Shown here: positions 46,957 through 58,115 of the stretch, piece by piece
Position numbering within the stretch: position 1 is the stretch's first letter
Layout of the letters: each line of letters opens with the position of its first letter
From: Leptobrachium leishanense
Taxonomy: Eukaryota > Chordata > Amphibia > Anura > Megophryidae
Assembly (NCBI GenBank): GCA_009667805.1
Contig: CM019069.1
Coordinates: 90,679,204 to 90,743,203, forward strand
Direction of reading: 5' to 3'
DNA length: 64,000 nt
Made by a program: the position numbers and the translations under genes
The notes under the pieces: model-generated
Seen by the model: the letters and a program-made list of their open reading frames with translations, nothing else
Databases searched by the model: none
Told to the model about the DNA's origin: nothing

Positions 46957-47150
46957 CGGCTGGGTGGAGTAGAGGTAACATCACCGCTCTATAACTGTGG
47001 AGACACAGGTTCAAATCACGGTAAGAGCACCTCTCCAGTAAGTGTCCTTGGGCAAGACACCTAATGGTACACTTGCCACCCAGGACATACTTGAAAACAA
47101 GAGAAATCTCAATGTATCCTTCCTTTGTCAAAAAAATGTATATATATCAC
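46957..47150 (+). mobile_element. tRNA-derived SINE, second copy
   Basis: GGCTGGGTGGAGTAGAGGTA, a degraded box B (GGTTCAAATCAC) and the CCTTGGGCAAGACACCTAAT core match the copy at 33.5 kb. It lies inside a family G element as well, but at a different position. Confidence 0.8.
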
Positions 47151-47205
47151 GCTAAAACCTGCAGAGAAACCTGCAGGCGCAGGTTTTTCTCCCTAGATGA
47201 TGGCC

Positions 47206-47984
47206 CATGATGTTCTGCATGGTCTCTGCTGCAGTAGGAGGCAGGGCATTGTGGAATTTCTGGCCCAGAAACTATTCTTCCTCTGTGAATTCTGTTTCAC
47301 TTACAAGATACGCAGAGTCAGGTGCCTGCTGATTCTATTTGGGGTTTCCAGACTATCTTGACAACCCCTCCACAACCCTTTTTCTCTTTCTTCTTGAACA
47401 TTGGTTTTCATAAATTGTGGTACAGTATCTATAGACTCAAGTAACCTAACCAACCCCTACAATATGTAATACTGGTTAGGTGTTTGAAAATGAAAGTTTG
47501 AATTCAATGTTTAACTCCTTCACTTCTAAGCTGGCCCTTATTTCTGACATCATTGCGACCTTGTGAGATGTCTTCAGTGCACTGTGAGCCGTTGTACAGT
47601 GAGCTCTGCCTTGCAGGAAGTCGCTGTGGGACATGGGAGTAATCAGTCACGTATCCACCGGTCTCTGAGGAGAAGTCACAATATGTGGGGCCGTCTTCAG
47701 GCCTTAGTCATGCATATTCCACATTCTCACTACTCCTCTTATATACAATGAAAACAATCCAATGTCCTAATAGGTAGGTGCGGTTGCAATAGTTAACTCT
47801 TACAATGTTCAGACAGTTATATACTTAATACATTATAACAAGTAGACATCTCTGTCAATGCATATTAATACATCTCACCGGAACATGTATAAAACAACAC
47901 CTCTCATAGAAACATGTCCAAATTGAACTCCTTGTTAAGGCCTCATGGCCACAAGGTATCTAATATAAATAAAAAAGGGAAGTA
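47206..47984. other. Unassigned sequence
   Basis: No recognised gene. TTTAACTCCTTCAC near 47512 resembles a P1-type end. Confidence 0.45.
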
Positions 47985-49985
47985 ACCACTGTGGTACTCT
48001 GCAGAAGTAGCCAAAATAGTGAAGAACAAAAAGATAGCATTCAATAATTATAAAAAACCTCAGAGTGAAGAAGATAGGCAAACCTATAAGATTAGGCAGA
48101 AAGAGGCAAAGCAATTTATAAGAGCTTCCAAAGCACACGCAGAAGAGAAAATAGCTCTGTCAGTAAAAAAGGGGGACAAAACATTTTTTAGATACAAAAA
48201 GGAGAAAAGAAAAATAAAACAAGGATTAGTTTGATTAAAAACAAAGGAAGGAAGGTATGTAGAAGAGGATAAAAGTCTCGCTGACTGCCTCAATGAATAT
48301 TTTTGTTCAGTCTTTGCAGAAGAAAAGGAAGGAAAGGGACCTCAGTTAGGAGGAAACACTAAAGAGACATTTACATATGAGTTTACAGAGGAGGAGGTTC
48401 TGCAGCAGCTGTCTAAAGTAAAGACAAATAAGTCAATGGGGCCTGATGGGATCCACCCTAAGTTATTAAAAGATCTCAGTGGTGTAATAGCAAAACCGTT
48501 AACAGATTTATTTAACCAATCCTTGTTAACGGGAGTCATCCCAGAAGACTGGAAATTAGCAAATGTTGTGCCCATTTACAAGAAGGGTAGTAGGGAGGAA
48601 TCAGGGAACTATAGGCAAGTTAGTTTTACGTCAGTAGTGGGGAAATTAATGGAAACCATGTTAAAGGAAAGGATTGTTGAACATCTAAAAACACATAGAT
48701 TACAGAATCAGAAACAACATGGGTTTACCTCAGGGAGATCATGCCAAACTAATCTTATTGATTTTTTTGATTGGGTAACAAAAATAATAGACAAAGGTGG
48801 TGCAGTAGACATTGCTTATTTAGATTTCAGTATGGCTTTTGATACTGTTCCGCATAGAAGGCTTATCAATAAATTGCAATCTTTGAGCTTGGATTCCAAT
48901 ATTGTTGAATGGATTAAGCAGTGGCTGAGTGACAGGCAACAGAGGGTTGTGGTAAATGGAGTTTATTCGGCGCAAGGTCTTGTTACCAGTGGGGTACCTC
49001 AGGGGTCAGTACTTGGACCCATTCTTTTTAATATTTTTAGTAGTGATATTGCAGAAGGTATTAATGGTAAAGTATGTCTTTTTGCTGATGACACAAAGAT
49101 TTGCAACAGGGTTGACGTTCCTGGAGGGATCAGCCAAATGACAAATGATTTAGGTAAACTAAAAAAATGGTCGGAGCTGTGGCAATTGAGTTTTAATGAG
49201 GATAAGTGCAAGATAATGCACCTGGGAGGTAAAAACCCAAGGGCTGAATATAGAATATTTGATACAGTCCTAACCTCAACATCTGAGGAAAGGGATTTAG
49301 GGGTTATTATTTCAGAGGATCTAAAGGTAAGTAGTCAATGTAATAGAGCAGCAGGAAATGCTAGCAGAATGCTTGGTTGTGTAGGGAGAGGTATTAGCAG
49401 TAGGAAAAGGGAAGTGCTCATGCCACTGTACAGAGCACTGGTGAGACCTCACTTGGAGTACTGTGTGCAGTACTGGAGACCGTATCTTCAGAAGGATATA
49501 GACATCTTAGAGAGAGTTCAGAGAAGGGTTACTAAAATGGTGTACGGCTTGAAGGAGAAAAGTTACCAGGAAAGGCTTAATGATCTTAACATGTACAGCT
49601 TGGAAAAAAGACGAGACAGAGGAGATATGATAGAAACATTTAAATACGTAAAGGGAATCCACAAGGTAGAGGAAGGGAGTATATTTAAAAGGAAACAAAG
49701 TAGCAAAACAAGAGGACATAGTCTTAGATTAGAGGGGCAAAGGTTTAAAAGTAACATCAGGAAGCATTATTTTACTGAGAGGGTGGTGGATACATGGAAC
49801 AGCCTTCCAGTAGAAGTGGTAGAGGCCAAAACAGTAATTGAATTTAAGCAGGAATGGGATAGGCATAAGGCTATCCTAAACAAAAGATAAATCCAGGTAA
49901 AGTATCCATGTAATTGGGCAGACTAGATGGGCCGAAAGGTTCTTATTTGCCGACATTTTCTATGTTTCTATGTTTCTATGTTTAA
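47985..49985 (+). mobile_element. CR1-like LINE, 5'-truncated
   Basis: It holds the RT half of ORF2 and a short 3' UTR ending in TCTATGTTTCTATGTTTC units. The endonuclease domain is absent. The fragments at 9.2 and 14.9 kb have the same 3' end. Confidence 0.9.
47990..49890 (+). pseudogene. CR1-like reverse transcriptase, one premature stop
   Basis: One frame runs from about 47990 to the TAA at 49890, with a single TGA at 48232-48234. From 48436 it is open for 484 codons. RT motifs are all visible: KSMGPDGIHPKLLKDL just upstream, YLDFSMAFDTVPH (motif A aspartate), SGVPQGSVLGPILF (motif B) and FADDTKI at 49081 (motif C catalytic pair). The C-terminus has RALVRPHLEYCVQYW. The protein would reverse-transcribe LINE RNA at nicked DNA, but the endonuclease is lacking, so the copy cannot move. 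CR1 is favoured over L3 by overall look. Confidence 0.88.
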
Positions 49986-50559
49986 TATCTAATTTAAAGA
50001 TCCATTCTTCTTTCTTTTTTAACAAAGCAACCCAATCTCTCCCCCCCCGTCTTAAATGTGGCACCCAATCAATGACCTGAAAACAAAGTTGTGCTACTGA
50101 ATGATTTTCCTTTTGAAGATTTTCTGGTACCGGTAAATCCACTTTACCCGTACGGATAGTGGATCTATGCTGAGTTATACTCTCTTTTATTTTTCTGGTT
50201 CTAAAAGTCCACAGGGACACTTAATCAAATAAATGACAAAAGTGCTGTCACATGTAAAAAATAATTGATATTTTTAAATCCTTGACTTGTATGTTGGTGG
50301 ACAACAGTGTCTCCTTTAAACACTGCATTGCAGCAGCTACATACTAGACAAGGATGTGTTCCATTCTCTTTTCTCCTAAACAAGTTTGCTTTTTATTTTT
50401 AAACGAGCCTACTGTATGTCTGCCCTAACCAAATAATTAAGGGTAGACATAGACTCGTTTACAAATAAAAATGTCCACCCACATACAGGTCAATGATGAC
50501 CAGGTTTGGTGTAAAAAAATAAGTAAAAATAAATAAATGCATTTAAATTATAAAAATGA

Positions 50560-50696
50560 GGAGTTTTATAAAAAAACTTCTGTCGGGGTCGAATAATAAA
50601 ATAGGACTTCAAATCACATTTAAACATGATGATCACAAAACGGTCAAAATGACCTCAGCACACAATTGAAATGGCTCAGCAGTGAAGGGGTTAAAA
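50560..50696 (-). mobile_element. Family P1 MITE end fragment
   Basis: In reverse it reads TTAACCCCTTCACTGCTGAG and on into a GTCATTTTGACC block, as at 11.52 kb. Only one end is present. Confidence 0.65.
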
Positions 50697-51580
50697 AGCA
50701 AAACTATGTAAACATTGGGCATTTCTAAACTTAGTACAAAATTTATAAACTATTAAGGCTAGGGTCAGACTAACGCATTTTTGACGTCTACCGTCAAAAA
50801 GTGCGTTGATGCGTCCGAACGTATTTTTTTACGGAATACGCGAAAGCGGTCAGACGATGCGCAATTCTGGACGTATTTTTTGACGGAGCTGTGAAAAAAG
50901 ACAGAAATCTGATTAATCAAATTAATTGCTGAATGAAAAAATAAGGGGAAGGGGTATAAAAAGCCATTTTGTGTATGGTGGCGTTTTTCCAAGATGGATG
51001 CAGTCCAAGTCTTTTTGTTTGCTGCAATGGGGTACCTGTACCTGAAGAAGAAGAGAAAGCGGCGAACCTGGGTTCATCAAATTAAAGCTGCCAGACACAC
51101 GCATGGACACTTTGTGACGCTGTACAGGCCACTGCGAGAGAGAGACCCCGTGAAGTTCTTCAATTACATGCGGATGTCCATCCCCTCCTTTGATGAACTG
51201 TTGTCGCGGGTACGCGAGCCGCTGACCAAGAGGGACACCTACATGAGAGCTGCCATACCACCGGAGGAGATGCTGGTCATCACTTTGCAGTACGTACTGT
51301 CACACACCTGCATACACGACATCGCTGCCAGTCACCAGACATGTGCTCGGAGTGCATCATGTCTGTAGTTATATGCCCACTGGCACATGCATATCCACAC
51401 ACACGCGGGCATCACATCACATTACAGAATCATAAATGACTCCGACAGCAATGTAGACCAAACAAATTATATTGTAGCAAACATAAAATAAAATAACAAT
51501 AATATATTCTAAACATATATTATATTTTTTTAACTGAAGGTCAGGATATATTACACGTCAAGCCACAGAACACATTAGTG

Positions 51581-52952
51581 CAGTGGCGTAGCGTGGGGGG
51601 GGGCAGGGGGGCCGTGGCCCCGGGCGCAGTTTTGTTAGGGGCGCATAATTTCAAAAGAAATTTGCGCCCCTAAAACTTGATGCCCGGACTGACCCGCCGG
51701 GCCCTCGGGCGCCGCCCAAGGGCCCGCGGGTTGAGGGGACCCAGATGCTGCCCGGTCCTGAACAGTGAGTCCATCCGTGTTGAAAGGGAGGCGGCTGCGT
51801 GCAGGCGCAGCCGGTCACGTGGTCCGGCTAATCAGGTGGTACTGAGTCTCTGTACCACCTGACTGGCCGGACCGCGTGACCTGCGCACGCACGCAGCCGC
51901 CTCCCCTTCAACACGGACGGACTCACATGCTGTTCAGGACCAGGCAGGCACTCCCGCTGCCCGGCATCTGGGCCCCCTCAACCCCTGCTGGATCCGGAGC
52001 TGGGGCAAGTATCCATGTGAGAAATGGCTGCCGCTGGGGCAATATCCAGGTGAGAGCTGGGGCAAATCCATGAGCTGGGGCAATATCCATGTGTGAGCTG
52101 GGGCAAATCCATGTGAGAGCTGGGGCAAATCCATGAGCTGGGGCAAATCCATGTGAGAACTGGGGCAAATCCATGAACTGGGGCAAATCCATGAGCTGGG
52201 GCAAATCCATGTGAGAACTGGGGCAAATCCATGAACTGGGGGCAAATCCATGAGCTGGGGGCAAATCCATGAGCTGGGGCAAATCCATGAGCTGGGGCAA
52301 ATCCATGTGAGAACTGGGGCAAATCCATGAGCTGGGGCAAATGCATGAGCTGGGGGCAAATCCATGAGCTGGGGCAAATCCATGTGAGAACTGGGGCAAA
52401 TCCATGAGCTGGGGGCCAATCCATGAGCTGGGGGCAAATCCATGTGTGAGCTGGGGCATATCCATGAGCTGGGGCAAATCCATGTGTGAGCTGGGGCAAA
52501 TCCAGGAGCTGGGGCAAATCCATGAGCTGGGGCAAATCCATGTGTGAGCTGGGGCAATATCCATGGGAGAGCTGGGGCAAATCCATGTGTGAGCTGGGGC
52601 AAATCCATGTGTGAGCTGGGGCAATATCCATATGTGAGCTGGGGCAAATCCATGTGTGAGCTGGGGCATATCCATATGTGAGCTGGGGCAAATCCATGTG
52701 TGAGCTGGGGCAATATCCATGTGTGAGCTGGGGCATATCCATGTGTGAGCTGGGGCAATATCCATGTGTGAGCTGGGGCAATATCCATGTGTGAGCTGGG
52801 GCATATCCATGTGTGAGCTGGGGCATATCCATGTGTGAGCTGGGGCAATATTCATGTGTGAGCTGGGGCAATATCGATAACGTGTCCACAGGTTGGGGGG
52901 GCGCACAATTCTTGGCTGGCCCCGGGCGCTGACAACCCACGCTACGCCACTG
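51581..52952. mobile_element. hAT MITE with minisatellite, copy B (inverted)
   Basis: CAGTGGCGTAGCGTGGG and CCCACGCTACGCCACTG are the ends, with 8-bp flanks CATTAGTG and CATTAGTA (one mismatch). It lies wholly within the Harbinger transposase intron. GC-rich palindromic arms (GGTGGTACTGAGTCTCTGTACCACC near 51833, given here as two halves GGTGGTAC and GTACCACC) lie left of the array. Confidence 0.92.
52010..52880 (-). repeat. Minisatellite in hAT copy B
   Basis: Several dozen tandem copies around GAGCTGGGGCAAATCCATGT. Reverse-complemented, the unit is close to CCCCAGCTCACATGGATAT, the unit of the array at 25.4-26.4 kb. The three open frames of 300 or more codons across it are artefacts of a stop-free repeat. 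Confidence 0.95.
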
Positions 52953-53044
52953 CATTAGTACAAACGAAAAGAATACAAAATTATGCCATATATCACAGAT
53001 CATGATACCGATGAGCATCTGGGTCACGAGGGCCGGTGTTGTGG

Positions 53045-54966
53045 CTAGAGCGGGACTCCGACTCTGTGGGTGGACAGCACCTGACTGGGGAGGGAAGATG
53101 CACTGGCATTGGCGGATTGTGGCACAGCACCGTAATAAACAGCTGCCTGTTGGGGACGGGAAAGGATGTCATCTATAGTCACCAGGGATCTGCGGCGGTA
53201 CTCTACCTTCTGAGCTGGGGTCATCTGGTTGAGGAGGGACAGACATGAATTAAAAAATGACATGTCCTCGGAGTCGGCGAGCATGCAGCGTTGATGTGGT
53301 TGGGGAGTTTGAGCCTCCATGAAGGTGACCATGGCCTGCTCTAAGTCTGTAGCTGGTGCCCTTCTCTTCTGTGCAGGTCTGGTGCTGGCTGTTGGTGCTG
53401 TACCTGGCACCTGTCCTGTCTCCACATCCTCCTCCAGCTGCGACTCTGCACCACCCCGGTTGACCTCCTCCTGGCAGCTGGCAGAACCTCCTGGCAGCAG
53501 GTTTTGGATCTGTGAGCCAGAGGTCGATGGCTGCTCAATGCTGCTGACGCTACTTCACGGCTCCTGGGTCCTTCGGTGGAAGGACAGTTGTTCTGCGTAG
53601 ATATATCTGTGGACCTTCTTCGAGCCAGCTCCAGAGCGCACAGCCATGGCTTGCTTCTTCTGTACCCGCGTATAGTTGTCCCGTACTGTGCGCCATTTGT
53701 TTATGGCCTCTTGTGCTGCAAAACATGATGAGAGTGACATTAGCTTGGGTTCATCGGATGTGATCATAATCAAACATTTTTATTTTGTCTTCTAGGTATC
53801 TTGCTAGTGGATGCAGTTTGAAGGATCTGCATTACAACTTCTGCATTGGCAGATCAATGCAGGATTGCGGGATCAGAGCTGGCGGGATTGTCCGCAAGGT
53901 GTGCCAAACAATATGGCACACCATGAAGGACCAATGTTTGCCAACACCGACACACAAGGCATGTGTAGAAATTGCAGCAGGATTCTGGGAGAGAGCCAAC
54001 TTTCCAAACTGCCTGGGAGCCGTGGATGGCAAACATGTCCGCATAGTGAAGCCACAGCAGAGTGGCTCACTGTATTAAAATTATAAACATTTATTTTCCA
54101 TTGGCCTACTGGCGGTGGCAGATGCCAACTATAGTTTTGTGTATGTGGATGTCGGTTCATACGGCAAGGACTCTGACTCCACACTGTTCAGGAACTCCAC
54201 ACTGTGGAATGAAATTGAGAGTGGGTCCCTGAACATCCCCAGACCCGCACCTTTGCCTGGCAGTGACGTGGCAGTCCCCTATGCCTTCGTGGGTGACGAA
54301 GCATTCGGCCTATCGACACATCTCCTACGGCCCTACTCAGGGACACACTTGAATGTGAAGAAGCGGGTGTTCAATTACAGGCTGTCGCCGGCGAGACGGT
54401 ATGTCGAGTGTACCTTTGGCATACTGAGCAACAAGTGGAGGATTTTCAAAGGCCGCTTGATGTACGTGTTGATTTCTGTGTGGATATAGTCAAATGCTGC
54501 TGCATCGTACATAATTATGTTCGTGCCAGGGACGGTTTTAATTTTGATGATACCCTCACAGTTATGGGTTTGGAAGATTATGCAAATGATGACATAATAG
54601 CTGTGAATAGACACAGCAACAGGTTTCACAATGCTCTGTCTAATTATTTCATTAGCAATGCAGGTCAGGTGCCCTGGCAGCTGGACAGCATTTAAGATTT
54701 CACGACAATAAATATTTGTTGTTTCGTATTCTTATTGTGACTTACATGTATGCGATTATGAATAAAATAATCATATACTCACTCTGAATATTCTGCTCTT
54801 TCTCTGACCACGTATCATACTCTGGGTACACGACACGGGACACCACGACCCATGCGCTGGCCTTCTTCACCTTGTCTTTGTACCTCTCGCAGGCCGTGTC
54901 CCATATCTCTGGATGCTCCCCCACAGCGCTGATCAGCCTCTCCACATCTATTTCAGCGCCTGACAT
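53045..54966 (-). pseudogene. Harbinger MADF-domain partner protein, two exons
   Basis: Exon 1 is 54966-54783 and exon 2 is 53715-53045 on the minus strand. The donor is GTGAGT and the acceptor TTTTGCAG; the split codon A/CA keeps the frame. The total is 855 bases, exactly 285 codons. Exon 1 encodes the start of a MADF (Myb/SANT-like) domain, VERLISAVGEHPEIWDTACE, completed in exon 2 by EAINKWRTVRDNYTRVQKKQ. Near the C-terminus EDMSFFNSCLSLLNQM looks like a BESS-type interaction motif. One in-frame TGA (53555-53557) breaks it. The family's role is to bind transposon ends and bring transposase to the nucleus. Its intron contains exon 2 of the transposase. Confidence 0.85.
54707..54712 (+). promoter_or_regulatory. 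Polyadenylation signal of the transposase gene
   Basis: AATAAA 12 bases after the stop codon. Confidence 0.6.
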
Positions 54967-55286
54967 TTTTTCCAGCAGTTGTAGGTACACTCCAACAAAA
55001 CGTGGAAACTTTGGCTGTTTGGACGTTTTGTAGGCCGGACATTAGCAGCGTCTGATGTCTCCTAATCACGCACACACACTGCTATGCGGCCGCAGCGCAC
55101 TCTGTACTAGCGGTATCACGTTCTCCAAAAAATTTTGTTCGTTTGCCGCTTGCGTTGGGCGGCCGCACTTTTGTGCGGCCGTACTGCGTATATTGGCTGT
55201 CATTGGCCATCATTTGCTGCCACTACGGCCGTGATAAAGTGCGGCTGCACGCACGTCCGCACTGCGTTAGTCTGACCCTAGCCTTA

Positions 55287-55800
55287 GCTGTGTCTTTTTT
55301 GGCTGTTGCAGATTTTGGGGATCAAACCAAAAAGTGTGTTTTTTCAATTTTTACATCATATTTCCTAATTTTTTATTGTAAATTATAAGTTATGATGAAA
55401 ATAATGGTATCTTCAGAAAGTCCATTTTTTAATGGCGAGAAAAACGTTATATAATATGTGTGGGTTCCATAAACGAGGTAAATTAGAGCTAAACACAAAC
55501 AGCGAAGAAATGTAAAAACAGCAGTGGGTACTTTCGGACAGACAATGGTAAACGCGGCTGGACACTATGGATTAAACAACATTTTTTTTCTTTCTTAGAA
55601 GTGTCAGAGATATGATTTTTTTTAAATTCTTCATTTTGGTTCAGCAAAAAGATACTGGATCAAATCACAGAAGCAATATACACCAGGCCTAATTTTTTCA
55701 AAAAATAAACAACAAGATTATAGATTTTATAACAACACAAAATAAAGAGGAAAGGTTGAACTTAGGGAAAAAGCCCAAGTAGGAACAAATAAGAGATACA
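55287..55800. other. Unassigned sequence
   Basis: No recognised feature. Confidence 0.5.
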
Positions 55801-56525
55801 GGGCCCTATTACAATCTTCACGCAAATGTTTGCACACGCGCAAAAATGCATTAACGTGAGGAGCAAAACCCTATGCGTTGAACGTCGTATTACAAATGCA
55901 CGTAATCGTCTACCGCGGGTGAACCTGCACAAACACTGCGCGAGCGTACTCTACTGCACACGTCCTATACTTAACATTGTGAGTGCAAATGCGTTTGTGC
56001 GCTGGTACACGGATGGTATTACAATCTATGCACAAAATTTAACGCACAGCGTTTGCATGCATAATTTTAACGACTTCTAAAAGCTGGTGTTAATGGCAAA
56101 TCTGAACGTCCTGGCCGAACCCAAATACACCAGCCCGAAAAAAAAAATACAGCAAAGTATAGTTACATTCTACACATACCCAAACAATAAAATTGAGAAG
56201 TTGTGCGTTATTTTTTTTGTTGGTACAGCATATATGCGCAGATTGACTTTGACAGGTGCTAAAACTTAACGTGAGACAATTAAGGTTCTTAATTCCGATT
56301 GACTGAATCACGTGAAAAAAACAGTCCTTACACTGATTTCTGCATGCAAGGTTACTGCGTGCACGTTTTTGAGCATCCGTTTTACGCGCGTTATTTTTTG
56401 ACGGATGAAAAAATGTGCGAGGATTGTAATACCAGCGTTGATTTACGCACGTTAACGTTTGACGCTTTGTGCAAAAAAATCACGCGTTTATCATGCATTT
56501 TTGCGTGAAGAATGTAATAGGGCCC
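55801..56525. mobile_element. MITE N, second copy
   Basis: Starts GGGCCCTATTACAATCTTCA and ends GCGTGAAGAATGTAATAGGGCCC, given here only in part as GTAATAGGGCCC. ACA is found on both sides. The interior is collinear with 24173-24894, e.g. AACCTG then AACATTGTGAG, and TAAAAGCTGGTGTTAATGGC. Confidence 0.82.
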
Positions 56526-57160
56526 ACAGTGTGTGTTATGTTTTTAACAGTTGTACATTAATGCATACATACAGATTTATATCAATACATGCTAAAGTTA
56601 GCAACATAATTCTGGAAGAGTATATAGACTTCAGTAATTTTAAAGCTATCTAAATGACTTTTAACCCATGAGTTCATACATACTATTGATTTTTTTTTAT
56701 TCCTAGGCAAAATGCCACTAGATGATATTGACAAGACAGTCAAATGCTTTACAATTCCCATCTTTGAAGCTGTGTGGTTTATTGCATACACTACATTGTC
56801 TAGCCTATATGGTTAGTATAAACATGTGCTTAATGGATTATGCAGTGTAAAACAATCTAATTATTTTCTCTCCAGACATCATTAATTTAACAAATGTCAG
56901 ATCAGGCCTTTGGTTCTTCTTAACATACAAGCTTTATTTAAGAACTTATTTGTCCTGCAAGATTCACCTTGAAAGTATTGATTCTCATTCAGGATATTAA
57001 GTGGTGAAAATAAAATAAAACTGTAAAAAATACAAATTCTTGATAGGTTATTTGTTTTGTTACATTATAAGCAGGGAATAACTATTGATTGAACTTAACC
57101 GCTATAGTATTCACCATGCCAACTCAACAAAATACTCATGAAAGATCAAACACTGATTTT
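56526..57160. other. Unassigned sequence
   Basis: No recognised feature. Confidence 0.5.
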
Positions 57161-57164
57161 GATC

Positions 57165-57863
57165 AGGGCGCAGGGGAGGAAAAACTGCGCCCGCAATTTT
57201 TTCCCTTGCGCCCTCTTTTTAACACTGGATTATAACGCAGGCGCAAAAAATTCTGCCTGCATTGTTTGCGCCCGTTAAAATCAGGGATGCTCGCGGCAGC
57301 GCTGAGTGCAGCCACGAACATCCACTTGCTGGAGTCCATAGGACTCCATTGAGTTCCCCCTGCCGGTCACATGACCAGCTGGATCTCGCCTCGCGAGATC
57401 CGGCCGGTCGGCGTAGTGATACGCAGGGAGAGACTGGGGGACTTTTCGCCCAGTCTTCCCTGCTCCCGCCGGACGGAGGAGACGAACAGAACCACATTCC
57501 TCACCGTGGGACAAAGGGTGAGTATAGGATCTGTCTTTTATTTTTTTAGCCTGGTGATAACGGATTCCACTTCTGCGGAATCCGTTAACACCAAGTCCTG
57601 GCTCTGGTTAACTTTACGCTGACCAGAGCCAGGCATTAATCAGCGTTGGGACTTTGTAATCCATCACTGATTAATACTTTGCGCTCCCCATGTTAAGCAT
57701 AGGGAGCACAAAGTACAGTAACCCTGCGCAGAGAAGCGCAAGGTACCAAACTCGAATGGGTTTTTTAACCCGTTTGGATTGTAATATGCAGTAAATACCG
57801 CAGCAAACGTAATGCTCACGCAGGTGAGTGTTAAAGTTTGCGTGAAGATTGTAATAGGGCCCG
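57165..57863. mobile_element. Family G element
   Basis: AGGGAGAGACTGGGGGACTT, the GTTAACACCAAGTCCTGGCT block and the end GATTGTAATAGGGCCC match the 33-kb copy. It holds no SINE at the 33.5-kb position, giving an empty-site comparison. Confidence 0.7.
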
Positions 57864-57889
57864 CAATGTTATTTATTGGAATTTTCACA

Positions 57890-58115
57890 AAAGTTAAAAA
57901 AATAAAATCTAAATAAGTTTGAATTATTGACATGACTTATACTCATAATAATGATATATTTTGAATCTGCTAGGTCTGCTGAAAAAACTGTATATGTTTG
58001 TCTGGGTTTTAAAACAACACATGACTTCAAATCACATTTAAACATGATGAGCACAAAATGGTAAAAATGAACTCATCATACAGGGGTGAAATGGCTCAGC
58101 AGCGAAGGGGTTAAG
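57890..58115 (-). mobile_element. Family P1 MITE end fragment
   Basis: In reverse, TTAACCCCTTCGCTGCTGAG starts a stretch collinear with 11519-11740, including a diverged form of the TATCATTATTATGAG block. Confidence 0.7.

Larger units (their letters stand above)
43915..47205 (-). mobile_element. Family G element, interrupted three times
   Basis: ATATTACAATCCAAACACTA at the left corresponds to the inverted right end of the copy at 33.0-33.8 kb, and GCAGGCGCAGGTTTTTCTCC at the right to its left part. Into it were inserted the LTR retrotransposon (44240-46622), a block of repeat H (46697-46872) and a SINE (46957-47150). Confidence 0.7.
50994..54695 (+). pseudogene. Harbinger DDE transposase, two exons
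   Basis: Exon 1 is 50994-51289 and exon 2 is 53796-54695. The intron begins GTACGT and ends TTCTAG; the split codon CA/G gives a smooth LQYLASG join. Exon 1 has FNYMRMSIPSFDELLSRV, typical of the family's N-terminus. Exon 2 carries the catalytic triad: D in CLGAVDGKHV (54025-54027), D in YVDVGSYGKDSDS (54148-54150) and E in VECTFGILSNKW (54406-54408). There is a TAA stop at about 54076-54078 and a one-base loss near 54450, since 1196 coding bases is one short of 399 codons. The ancestral enzyme, relative of HARBI1, would cut and paste DNA with its MADF partner. AATAAA follows at 54707. Confidence 0.9.
50757..55283. mobile_element. Harbinger transposon with both genes
   Basis: The ends are GGCTAGGGTCAGACTAACGC and GCGTTAGTCTGACCCTAGCC, an inverted pair, with TAA on the left and TTA on the right (the family duplicates a 3-bp TWA site). 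It carries a DDE transposase on the plus strand and a MADF-type DNA-binding protein on the minus strand, the usual two-gene content. A hAT MITE of 1.37 kb sits in the transposase intron. The right 0.3 kb is collinear with the Harbinger MITEs of the window. Small lesions make this copy inactive. Confidence 0.93.

Noticed and set aside
51923..53027. Three overlapping minus-strand frames of 300-350 codons rich in PQLTHG and HMD repeats
   Set aside because: They translate a stop-free minisatellite in all three frames. Equal openness of every frame and lack of any domain argue against a gene.
55801..56525. Possible 5-bp or 8-bp target duplication for MITE N copy 2
   Set aside because: Only ACA is shared on both sides. 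The length could not be fixed, so no superfamily was assigned.
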